The notes under the pieces were generated by a model that was not told the origin of the DNA, ran no database searches, and saw only the letters and a list, made by a program, of their open reading frames with translations. Made by a program: the position numbers and the translations under genes. Shown piece by piece: positions 1 through 6,626 of a stretch of 64,000 bases of DNA (positions within the stretch are counted from its first letter, which is position 1; every line of letters begins with the position of its first letter). The stretch comes from Amycolatopsis suaedae (lineage in GTDB: Bacteria > Actinomycetota > Actinomycetes > Mycobacteriales > Pseudonocardiaceae), in assembly GCF_004214935.1 (NCBI RefSeq), contig NZ_SFCC01000010.1:248001-312000 (forward strand). The letters run 5' to 3'.

Positions 1-380
1 CACTCCGGACCGAGGCGCAGTGCGTGGTCGATCGCCCGGCCGCGTAGTTCCTCCTTGGCGCCCGCCGCCGCGCGGGCGCCGACCGCTCGCACCGCCCAGC
101 TGACCAGTGCCCTGCCGGCGACGACGCCGGCGAGCACGGTCAGCTGGACGGTGCCGGTCGCGTCGCCCCCGACGATCGACGCGAGCACCGAGGCGAGCAG
201 GAACGCCTGTGCCACCAGGAGAGCGGCGTTGAATCCGGCGAGGACAGCGGTAAGGGCCAACGCCCGGCGCGCCGTTGCCGACAGGGCGGGCAGCGCGCCG
301 AGCGGGCCTTTCCCCGGCCGCGCGGTGTCCGGCGGGGACACTGTGGCGGGAAGGGGCGCGCGGCGGGGAAGTCCGGTCAT
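1..380 (-). CDS. cydD: CydD, thiol-reductant ABC exporter subunit, N-terminal part
   Basis: CydD is half of the CydDC ABC exporter, which moves cysteine/glutathione-type thiols out of the cytoplasm and is needed for cytochrome bd assembly. Only the first 126 codons are in the window; the gene runs off the left edge. The visible part is a basic, Pro-rich leader (MTGLPRRAPLPATV) followed by hydrophobic helices of the transmembrane domain, so no nucleotide-binding motifs can be seen. The ATG overlaps the cydB stop by four bases (ATGA), which indicates translational coupling. Identity rests mostly on this position after cydAB, so CydCD-type fusion cannot be excluded. Confidence 0.8.
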   Translation of the reverse strand, partial: MTGLPRRAPLPATVSPPDTARPGKGPLGALPALSATARRALALTAVLAGFNAALLVAQAFLLASVLASIVGGDATGTVQLTVLAGVVAGRALVSWAVRAVGARAAAGAKEELRGRAIDHALRLGPE

Positions 381-1384
381 GGCGTGTGCACCGGCGGGAT
401 GTGCTGGGTGCTGATGCGCTTGCGGAACACCCAGTACGTCCAGCCCTGGTACACCAGGACGGCCGGCGCGCCGAAGACCGCGACCCAGGTCATCACGGTG
501 AGCGTGTACGGGCTCGATGCGGTTTCGGCGACGGTCAGCGTGTTCGCGGGGTCCAGTGTGGACGGCAGGACGTTCGGGTACAGCGCACCGAACAGCGTGA
601 TCGCGGCCGCGGCGACGGCGACGCCGAGCGCGGCGAACGCCTGACCGTCCCGGTCACCGGCCAGCCGCCACCGCGCGACCAGTCCGGCGACCGGGACGAC
701 CGCCAGCGGCAGCACCGTCCACAGTGAACCTTCCCGCCACTGCACGAGCAGCAGGAAGCCCACCAGCGGGATCAGTACGACCGGCAGCAGCCGGATGGCC
801 AGTGCGCGGGCACGCGCTCGCACGTCACCCGCGGTCTTCAGCGCGAGGAACGCCGCACCGTGCGCGAGCGCGAACCCGGCGATGGCCACCGCGCCGAGCA
901 ACGTCTCCCAGCTCACCGCCGCGAACGGCGAGCCGACCCGGTTGCCCGCGGCGTCCAGCGGCAGGCCGAGCACGGTGGTGGCGAGGACGAGACCGACGCC
1001 GAGCGGGGCCACCCACGAGCTGATCACGATGACGCGGTCCCAGGTGCGCCGCCAGCGCGGCGAGTCGACCTTGCCCCGGTACTCGAACGCGACGCCGCGG
1101 CCGATCAACGCGAGCAGCACCACGAGCAACGGCAGGTAGGCACCGGAGAACAACGAGGCGTACCAGCCGGGGAACGCCGCGAACATCGCGCCGCCGGCGA
1201 CGATGAGCCACACCTCGTTGCCGTCCCAGACCGGGCCGATCGTGTTGATCAGCACCCGCCGCTCGGTGTTGTCGCGGCCGAGCACCGGCAGCAGCATGCC
1301 CACGCCGAAGTCGAAGCCCTCCAGGAAGAGATAACCGAGCCAGAAGACGGCGATGACGCAGAACCAGATAGTTGGAAGGTCCAT
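377..1384 (-). CDS. cydB: Cytochrome bd ubiquinol/menaquinol oxidase subunit II
   Basis: CydB is the second membrane subunit of cytochrome bd, the high-affinity quinol:O2 oxidoreductase used at low oxygen. The 335-residue protein is almost entirely transmembrane, with the family signatures GFDFGVG (residues 23-29), PVWDGNEVWL (51-60) and FPGWYA (71-76). Length is normal for an actinobacterial CydB. It follows cydA after an unusually long 233-base spacer and overlaps cydD by four bases, so it is probably transcribed with both. The spacer contains replication-type motifs, annotated separately. Confidence 0.95.
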   Translation of the reverse strand: MDLPTIWFCVIAVFWLGYLFLEGFDFGVGMLLPVLGRDNTERRVLINTIGPVWDGNEVWLIVAGGAMFAAFPGWYASLFSGAYLPLLVVLLALIGRGVAFEYRGKVDSPRWRRTWDRVIVISSWVAPLGVGLVLATTVLGLPLDAAGNRVGSPFAAVSWETLLGAVAIAGFALAHGAAFLALKTAGDVRARARALAIRLLPVVLIPLVGFLLLVQWREGSLWTVLPLAVVPVAGLVARWRLAGDRDGQAFAALGVAVAAAAITLFGALYPNVLPSTLDPANTLTVAETASSPYTLTVMTWVAVFGAPAVLVYQGWTYWVFRKRISTQHIPPVHTP

Positions 1385-1414
1385 TCAGCTGCCCTCCCGC
1401 GCCCGAACGGGCCA

Positions 1415-1430
1415 TGTGTCACGTGAAACG
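1415..1430. promoter_or_regulatory. parS-like (ParB-binding) site
   Basis: The 16-mer TGTGTCACGTGAAACG matches the bacterial parS consensus TGTTTCACGTGAAACA at 14 of 16 positions and the 14-base core at 13 of 14. It lies about 30 bases upstream of cydB in the long cydA-cydB spacer. By my arithmetic a site this good is expected about 0.01 times in 64 kb of random equal-composition sequence. ParB binding is inference. An E-box-like target of another regulator is possible. Confidence 0.6.
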
Positions 1431-1443
1431 TGATTTCCCCAAG

Positions 1444-1486
1444 TTGTGCACAAGTGTCCGAGTTGTCCACAGATTTCTGTGGATAT
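1444..1486. promoter_or_regulatory. Cluster of DnaA-box-like sequences
   Basis: Three 9-mers sit within 43 bases. TTGTGCACA (1444-1452) has one mismatch to the actinomycete box TTGTCCACA, TTGTCCACA (1463-1471) is exact, and TGTGGATAT (1478-1486) is the reverse complement of a one-mismatch TTATCCACA. The last two face each other across six bases. This is a small cluster, not an origin: no AT-rich unwinding region or dnaA/dnaN gene is nearby. Confidence 0.55.
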
Positions 1487-1617
1487 CTCGCCGTCACCCT
1501 TCCGGGGCCCCACCCCCCGATACGCTGGGTGCGGGGCCGGCCCCCAGGGACGGGCGGGGGGTGCCGGGGTGCTGGTACGGGCGAATGTGCTGGTCAGCGG
1601 CATGATCAGTGGGCTTC

Positions 1618-3126
1618 CTAGTAGGCGAAGGCGAGTGCGTCGTTCGGCTTCGCGCCGCCGGGGTCGTCGGGGTTGGCCGGGTCGGCCGGGGGTTTCGGCG
1701 GCATCACTCCATCCACACCCCCGCGGACGTACTTGCGCAGCAGGTAGACCTCGACCACACCGAGAACGAGGTAGACGGTCGTCAGCGCGATCAGTGAGGT
1801 GAGCACCTCGCCGACGCTCAGGTTCGACACGGCGCGGGCGGTGAACATCCACACTCCGTCGATCCCGGTCGGGTTCGGCACCACGACAAACGGCTGCCTG
1901 CCCATCTCGGTGAAGATCCAGCCCGCGCTGTTGGCGGCGAACGGCGTCACGATGCCAGCGAGCATGATCCGCGGGAACCATCTGCTGTCCGGGATACGGC
2001 CACGCCGGGTCAGCCAGAGCGCCAGCAGCCCGAGGCCGGCCGACAACGCGCCGAAGCCGATCATGGCCCGGAAACCCCAGTACGTGACGGGCAGGCTCGG
2101 CACGTAGTCGATCGGCTTACCCGCCAGCTCACCCAGCGCCGGATCGTCCGGGTAGTGACTGCCGTAACGGGCCGCGTACTCGTTCACCAGATCCTGCACG
2201 CCCTTCACCTCGGTAGTGAAGTCGTTGTGCGCCAGGAACGACAGCAGCGCCGGGACGGTGAACGTCTTGACGTTCTCGCAGTTGGGATCGGTGACGTCAC
2301 CGACGGCCAGGATCGAGAAGCTCGCCGGCTGCTCGGTGTGGCACAGCGCCTCGGCCGCGGCCATCTTCATCGGCTGCTGCTCGAACATCAGCTTGCCCTG
2401 GAAGTCGCCGGTCACCGCCAGCACGGCGAACGACACCGCGCCCAGCCACGCGCCGACCTTCAGCGACGACCGCCACACCGGCCGGTGCTCGTCGTCCTGC
2501 TTGCGGCGTCGCCACAGGTGCCACGACGCGATGCCGACCAGGAACGCGGCCACCACGGCGAACGCACCGGCGATCGTGTGCGGGATGGCGGCCAGCGCGG
2601 TGTTGTTGGTCAGCACGGCCCAGATCGAGATCATCCGCGGCCTGCCGTCGACGAACTCCACGCCGACCGGGTGCTGCATCCACGAGTTGGCCGCCAGGAT
2701 GAAGTACGCCGACGCCACCGTGGCCAACGAGAACGCCCAGACACACGCCAGGTGCACCCGCTTGGGCAGCCGGTCCCAGCCGAAGATCCACAGCCCGAGG
2801 AACGTCGACTCGACGAAGAACGCGACGAGGCCCTCCATCGCCAGCGGCGCGCCGAACACGTCGCCGACGAAGCGAGAGTATGCATTCCAGTTCATCCCAA
2901 ACTGGAACTCCTGGACGATGCCGGTCACCACGCCCATGGCGAAGTTGACCAGCAGCAGCTTGCCCCAGAACTTGGTCATCTTGAGATAGCGCTCGTTGCC
3001 CGTGCGCACCCACGCCGTCTGCATGCCGGCGACCACAATGGACAGCCCGATGGTCAGCGGCACCATCAGGAAGTGGTAGACAGTGGTGATTCCGAACTGC
3101 CACCGGGAGAGATCGAGGACGTCCAC
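1618..3126 (-). CDS. cydA: Cytochrome bd ubiquinol/menaquinol oxidase subunit I
   Basis: CydA carries the quinol site and the three hemes (b558, b595, d) of cytochrome bd. Visible family features over 502 residues are the early heme ligand in TTVYHFLMVPLT (His18), the acidic proton-path segment AMEGLVAFFVEST, SWMQHPVG with the second His ligand, and the GRQPF signature near the C-terminus. E. coli has GRQPW, so a Trp-to-Phe change is present in the signature. It is the first gene of the cyd operon. A DosR-like palindrome lies 56-75 bases upstream, consistent with hypoxic induction, although that regulation is inferred. Confidence 0.96.
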   Translation of the reverse strand: MDVLDLSRWQFGITTVYHFLMVPLTIGLSIVVAGMQTAWVRTGNERYLKMTKFWGKLLLVNFAMGVVTGIVQEFQFGMNWNAYSRFVGDVFGAPLAMEGLVAFFVESTFLGLWIFGWDRLPKRVHLACVWAFSLATVASAYFILAANSWMQHPVGVEFVDGRPRMISIWAVLTNNTALAAIPHTIAGAFAVVAAFLVGIASWHLWRRRKQDDEHRPVWRSSLKVGAWLGAVSFAVLAVTGDFQGKLMFEQQPMKMAAAEALCHTEQPASFSILAVGDVTDPNCENVKTFTVPALLSFLAHNDFTTEVKGVQDLVNEYAARYGSHYPDDPALGELAGKPIDYVPSLPVTYWGFRAMIGFGALSAGLGLLALWLTRRGRIPDSRWFPRIMLAGIVTPFAANSAGWIFTEMGRQPFVVVPNPTGIDGVWMFTARAVSNLSVGEVLTSLIALTTVYLVLGVVEVYLLRKYVRGGVDGVMPPKPPADPANPDDPGGAKPNDALAFAY

Positions 3127-3181
3127 GTCTCGATCGTTCCGCGCTCCTCACCCCGCTCCCAGGTCCCCTGGTCCCCTCCTG

Positions 3182-3201
3182 TCCGGGACCAAAGTCCCGT
3201 C
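3182..3201. promoter_or_regulatory. DosR/DevR-type hypoxia box upstream of cydA
   Basis: TCCGGGACCAAAGTCCCGTC matches the mycobacterial DosR consensus TTSGGGACTWWAGTCCCSAA at 16 of 20 positions, with both GGGAC/GTCCC arms perfect. It is centred about 65 bases upstream of the cydA start and overlaps the cutA stop codon. The location and the oxygen-responsive target both fit. No DosR gene is in the window. Confidence 0.6.
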
Positions 3202-3520
3202 AGACGGTCTCCTGGGCCACCCAGGACAGGTAGTCGGCGCTGCCGCCGGTGATCGGGGTGGCGATGACCTCGGGGACGTCGTAGGAGTGTCCGGCCCGCA
3301 GGTGCGCGGTGAGCTCGTCGAGCCGGCGCGCGGTGGTCTTGATCTCCACCCGCCACTCCGGCTCGGTCCGCACCTCGCCCTCCCAGCGGTACACGCTGAG
3401 GATCGGGCCGACGACCTGCGCGCACGCACCCAGTCGCGCCGCGATCGCACCCGACGCCAGCTCCTTCGCCGTGTCCTCCGAGTCGACGGTCGTGCTGACC
3501 AGAACGTGTTCGGCTTCCAT
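3200..3520 (-). CDS. cutA: CutA-type divalent-cation tolerance protein
   Basis: A 106-residue cytoplasmic protein of the CutA family, small trimers with a ferredoxin-like fold linked to divalent metal tolerance. The sequence has the typical N-terminal strand (EHVLVSTTVDSEDTAKELA), the conserved LGACAQV segment, the YRWEGEV strand, and the C-terminal AGHSYDVPEVIATPI stretch. I start it at the ATG at 3520; the reading frame is open further upstream, but that extension is unlike the family. It lies upstream of cydA in the same direction, with only the DosR-like box between them, so it may have its own promoter. Confidence 0.92.
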   Translation of the reverse strand: MEAEHVLVSTTVDSEDTAKELASGAIAARLGACAQVVGPILSVYRWEGEVRTEPEWRVEIKTTARRLDELTAHLRAGHSYDVPEVIATPITGGSADYLSWVAQETV

Positions 3521-3545
3521 GACATACACCGTACCCGACCCGAAA

Positions 3546-3576
3546 CAATTGTTTAGGTGCACCGAAAACGCAATTG
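3546..3576. promoter_or_regulatory. Dyad between cutA and the Gdt1-family gene
   Basis: Two CAATTG hexamers (3546-3551 and 3571-3576) flank a GGTGCACC palindrome (3555-3562), giving an almost symmetric 31-base element. The core TTTAGGTGCACCGAAA is palindromic at 14 of 16 positions. It sits about 95 bases upstream of the Gdt1-like start and 26 upstream of cutA, so it may control either. A metal-responsive DtxR/MntR-type regulator is a guess from the neighbouring genes. Confidence 0.4.
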
Positions 3577-3669
3577 CGGAATGTCTCCGGTTTGTATTCG
3601 CGCACCCCATCTGCTGGCAATTCTGAAGACGCCCCTTTATCGTTGAATCCAGAAAGGGGTGCAATTCCG

Positions 3670-4272
3670 GTGTCTGCCGAACTTCTCGCGTTGCTCAGCG
3701 CGTTCGCGCTGGTCCTGGCGGTGGAACTGCCGGACAAGACGCTCGTCGCCACCCTCGTTCTGACCACCCGTTTTCGCGCCGCACCGGTGTTCGCCGGGGT
3801 AAGCGCCGCATTCGCCGTCCAGTCGATCATCGCCGTGGCGTTCGGCAGCGCGCTGACATTGCTTCCACAGAACGTCGTCGCCGGGGTCGTCGCATTGCTG
3901 TTCGCGGTCGGCGCGTTCCTGCTCCTGCGCGAGGGGTTCAGCAGGCAGAAGGAAGCCGGGGAGGACGCCTCCCGCTCGGGCCCCGGCCCGGTCGGCTTCC
4001 TCAGGGCCGCGGCCACCTCGTTCGGCGTGCTGTTCGCCGCCGAGTGGGGCGACGCCTCCCAGCTGGCGACCGCGGGGCTGACGGCCCGCTCCGGTCATGC
4101 GGTCGCGGTCGGCGTCGGGTCGTTCCTCGCCCTGCTCACGGTCGCGGGGATCGCGGTGTTCATCGGCCACAAGGTGCGCAGCCGGATCAAGCCGCACCTG
4201 CTGCAGCGCATCGCGGGCTTCGTTTTCGCCGGGTTCACCGTGCTGGCGGTCTGGCAGGCCTTCGCCGCCTGA
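3670..4272 (+). CDS. Gdt1/UPF0016 family cation transporter
   Basis: A 200-residue polytopic membrane protein of the TMEM165/Gdt1/MntX family, which exports Mn2+ (or exchanges Ca2+/Mn2+). The family's duplicated E-x-G-D-K/R-T motif appears as ELPDKT (residues 19-24, Gly replaced by Pro) and EWGDASQ (125-131), each in the first helix of a three-helix repeat. A charged loop around residues 88-105 separates the halves. I chose GTG 3670, preceded by AAAGGGG, because the upstream extension is hydrophilic and unlike the family. The substrate is inferred. A long hairpin follows the gene. Confidence 0.88.
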   Translation: MSAELLALLSAFALVLAVELPDKTLVATLVLTTRFRAAPVFAGVSAAFAVQSIIAVAFGSALTLLPQNVVAGVVALLFAVGAFLLLREGFSRQKEAGEDASRSGPGPVGFLRAAATSFGVLFAAEWGDASQLATAGLTARSGHAVAVGVGSFLALLTVAGIAVFIGHKVRSRIKPHLLQRIAGFVFAGFTVLAVWQAFAA

Positions 4273-4329
4273 CGCCGGGTGGCCGCCCCCGCGAGGTCAC
4301 GATTGGGTAACCTGGGCTGACGTCCACAT

Positions 4330-4371
4330 GAGGGCAAGGTGAACCGGCGGTGACGCCGGCGCCTTGCCCTC
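4330..4371. terminator. Hairpin after the Gdt1-like gene
   Basis: A perfect 10-base stem, GAGGGCAAGG (4330-4339) with CCTTGCCCTC (4362-4371), encloses a second stem CCGGCG/CGCCGG. It has no T-run. It separates the Gdt1-like gene from the DUF998-like gene and ends right where the latter should begin. Confidence 0.6.
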
Positions 4372-4395
4372 AATGCTGTCAGCCGGGAGCCCGCC

Positions 4396-5058
4396 CTGTA
4401 CACGCCTGCTCGCCTCCAGCCCGCCGGTCTGCTGCCGGGCAGGCTCGCCATCGGCGGCATCGCCGTCGCCGTCGTCCTGTCCGTCTTCCTGCACATCCAG
4501 CTCGGCGACCGGGTCGATCCGCTGCTGCGGACGCTGTCCGAGTACGTCTACGCCGGCACCCGGTCGGCAGCGCCGCTGTTCAGCGTCATGTGCCTGGCCC
4601 TGGCGCTCGGGTCGGCCGCGTTGCTGGTGGGCATCGTCCGCACCAGGGGCCGCGGCGACACCGCGGCGATCGTGCTGCTCGCACTGTGGTGCACCGGGCT
4701 GCTGGCGTGCGCGATCTTCCCCTGCGACCCGCCGGGCCCTGCCCGGACGTTCATCGGTCAGGTCCACAACGTGGCGGCGGTGCTGGCGTTCGTCTCCCTG
4801 CCCGCCGCCGCGTGGCTGCTGGCCCACCGCGGCGGGCCGGCCTGCCCGTGGGGCGCCCGGCGCCGCCTGCTGCGCAGGCTCACGGCCGCCAGCGTCGCCG
4901 GGCTGGCCGTCGTGCTCGGCAGCTTCGCCTGGATCGTGTTCGCCTCGCCGGAGCCGCCGGAAATCACCCTTGGCCTGTTCGAGCGGCTGCTGTTCACCGT
5001 CGACCTCGGCCTGCTGCTGGTGCTGACCCGCCCGCTGCTGCGGACGCGGGTCAGCTGA
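4396..5058 (+). CDS. DUF998-family integral membrane protein
   Basis: A membrane protein of about 220 residues with six predicted helices and the DUF998 opening pattern (first helix, then a short LSEYVY segment, then FSVMCLALALGSAALL). Function is unknown for the family. The start is unresolved: the reading frame has no ATG, GTG or TTG before 4588, which lies after the first helix, so I used a CTG at 4396. An ATG at 4373 lies in another frame and would join the gene only with a single-base indel. A real frameshift or a sequencing error is possible. It converges on the IclR gene with an 8-base overlap. Confidence 0.65.
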   Translation: MYTPARLQPAGLLPGRLAIGGIAVAVVLSVFLHIQLGDRVDPLLRTLSEYVYAGTRSAAPLFSVMCLALALGSAALLVGIVRTRGRGDTAAIVLLALWCTGLLACAIFPCDPPGPARTFIGQVHNVAAVLAFVSLPAAAWLLAHRGGPACPWGARRRLLRRLTAASVAGLAVVLGSFAWIVFASPEPPEITLGLFERLLFTVDLGLLLVLTRPLLRTRVS

Positions 5059-5680
5059 GCACCGCGGCCAGCGTCGTCGCGGCCCCGACCACCCTCGGAC
5101 CGACCGTGTCCGCGTCCAGCGGCTCCAGCGACACCACACCCACGCTGGCCCGCAGCCCGGGCAGCCCGCGCACCGGAGCGGCCACGCCCGAGGCACCGGC
5201 CTGCAGTTCGCCGGTCGTGCTCACCCAGGACGGGCCGCCGTGGCGCAGCATCATCGCCTTGCCGGCCGCGCCCGCGGTGATCGGGTGCCTGCTGCCGACC
5301 CGGTAGGCCACGTGGAAGTTCGTCCAGGACGGCTCCACGACGGCCACCGCCTGCACCTGGTCGCCCTCGGCCACCGAGAGGTGCGCGGTGGCACCGACCG
5401 ACTCGGCGAGGTCGCGCAGCACCGGGTGCGCGGCCTGCCGCAGCTGCGGCAGGACCTGGCCGGACAACCGCAGCAGCCCGACACCCAGCCGCACCTTGTT
5501 GCCGTCCCGCCACACCAGGCCGCGTTCCATCATCGGCACCAGCAGCCGGTACACGGCCGGTCTGCTGGCACCGATGGCGACGGCGAGCTCGGAGATGGTC
5601 GCCGCCTCCCCGCCCGCGTCGGCCACCGCCTGCAGCAGCGCCAGGCCGCGTTCGAGGGTCAGCGACCCCTCCCGGCTCAC
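5051..5680 (-). CDS. IclR-family transcriptional regulator
   Basis: A 209-residue regulator with an N-terminal winged helix (residues about 5-65: LERGLALLQAVADAG, ISELAVAIGASRPAVYRLL) and a C-terminal effector domain (VGATAHLSVAEGDQVQAVAV; HPITAGAAGKAMM). IclR proteins control aromatic and short-chain-acid catabolism, binding small-molecule ligands in the C-terminal domain. The GTG start overlaps the stop of the upstream unknown gene (GTGA), so the two are co-translated. The divergent hmgA gene makes it the likely regulator of homogentisate breakdown. A GTCCG/CGGAC dyad between the divergent genes is the likely operator. It is shorter than typical 250-residue IclR proteins. Confidence 0.9.
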   Translation of the reverse strand: MSREGSLTLERGLALLQAVADAGGEAATISELAVAIGASRPAVYRLLVPMMERGLVWRDGNKVRLGVGLLRLSGQVLPQLRQAAHPVLRDLAESVGATAHLSVAEGDQVQAVAVVEPSWTNFHVAYRVGSRHPITAGAAGKAMMLRHGGPSWVSTTGELQAGASGVAAPVRGLPGLRASVGVVSLEPLDADTVGPRVVGAATTLAAVLS

Positions 5681-6570
5681 AGCAGGCCCAGTTCCCGCAG
5701 GTCGCCGATCGGCTCGTCGAACGTCGCCGAGGCGTAGGACGCGAACAGCGACCGCACGGCCTTCGCCGCGGGCTCGGACAGTTCCCTCGCCTCCCTGGCC
5801 AGCGCGGCGCCGTCGGTGGACGCCAGCGCGTCGCGGACGTCCTTGCCGGACAGGCAGCGGGCGGCGGCGACCAGGAGGTTGAGGAAGCCGTGGTGCTCGA
5901 CCCCGGACTCCGGGTCGGTGTGCCGCACCGCGCGGTGCAGGCTGTTGGTCGCCTTGAACGACGCGCCCTGGACGTTGCTGACCACGGCGAGGAAGTCGGC
6001 CACCTCGTCGATGCTCGGGAAGTTCTCGCTGGACAGGCCGCCGCAGCGGATCTTCGGCCAGCTGCCGTGCTCGATCACGTTGCGGACGCCGTCCAGCCAG
6101 CCGACCCCGCGCCGCGGCTCCACGACGCGTACGACGTCCTCCGGCACGAACTCCGACACCCGTTCCAGCCAGACCTCGTCCACGTCCGACGGCGCGGGCA
6201 TCTCGACCATCCGCAGGGCCAGCAGCTCGTTGCGTGATTCGACGATCGAGATGGCCTTCGGCACCCCACCGAGACCGGTGTCGATGATCAGCGAGAGCGG
6301 CAGCGGGGTCTTCGGCCGGATCTTGATCAACTCGGTGATCAACTCCGGCAACCGCGATGCCTGACACAGGAAGAGACCGAGCACCCCGGCGTGCTCACCA
6401 GCCCTGGTTTCCAGGTGCGACCGCAACGCGTCGGGCATCGATGCGTCGCCGGGAGGGAAGAGGGCCGAGTCGTCCACCAACCGCGCGAACAGGGGAGGAA
6501 TTCCGCGGGGACCTGGCGGCGTGAGTTCCACAGCGCTTGACACGACTGACACGCTAGTAGCGTACGACAT
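5677..6570 (-). CDS. Conserved protein of unknown function linked to homogentisate catabolism
   Basis: A 297-residue soluble protein I cannot assign to a characterised family. Alternating beta/alpha-like segments (PLSLIIDTGLG, ALRMVEMPAP, WPKIRCGG, GASFKATNSLHRAVR, GFLNLLVAAARCL) suggest a TIM-barrel-like fold, and the conserved-looking FKAT-x-LHRAVR and KIRCGG stretches could line an active site. It is translationally coupled to the IclR gene and divergent from hmgA across 56 bases. A role in the homogentisate pathway, for example handling maleylacetoacetate, is inference from position only. No isomerase or fumarylacetoacetase gene is adjacent. Confidence 0.7.
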   Translation of the reverse strand: MSYATSVSVVSSAVELTPPGPRGIPPLFARLVDDSALFPPGDASMPDALRSHLETRAGEHAGVLGLFLCQASRLPELITELIKIRPKTPLPLSLIIDTGLGGVPKAISIVESRNELLALRMVEMPAPSDVDEVWLERVSEFVPEDVVRVVEPRRGVGWLDGVRNVIEHGSWPKIRCGGLSSENFPSIDEVADFLAVVSNVQGASFKATNSLHRAVRHTDPESGVEHHGFLNLLVAAARCLSGKDVRDALASTDGAALAREARELSEPAAKAVRSLFASYASATFDEPIGDLRELGLL

Positions 6571-6582
6571 AGGGACAACAAC

Positions 6583-6597
6583 GTCCGCACAACGGAC
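6583..6597. promoter_or_regulatory. Probable IclR-type operator in the hmgA divergent promoter
   Basis: GTCCGCACAACGGAC is a perfect 5-base inverted repeat with a 5-base spacer, the 15-base size usual for IclR-family operators. It lies 13 bases upstream of the unknown gene and 29 upstream of hmgA, so it could control both directions. Confidence 0.55.
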
Positions 6598-6626
6598 ACA
6601 TATTCAACGTTCGAGAGGGAGCTCCG

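Noticed and set aside
1438..1490. Chromosomal replication origin
   Set aside because: Only three DnaA-box-like sequences, no AT-rich unwinding region, no dnaA or dnaN nearby.
3521..3669. Possible yybP-ykoY manganese riboswitch upstream of the Gdt1-like gene
   Set aside because: The spacer is only 149 bases, and neither the conserved L1/L3 loop sequences nor a matching terminator could be found.
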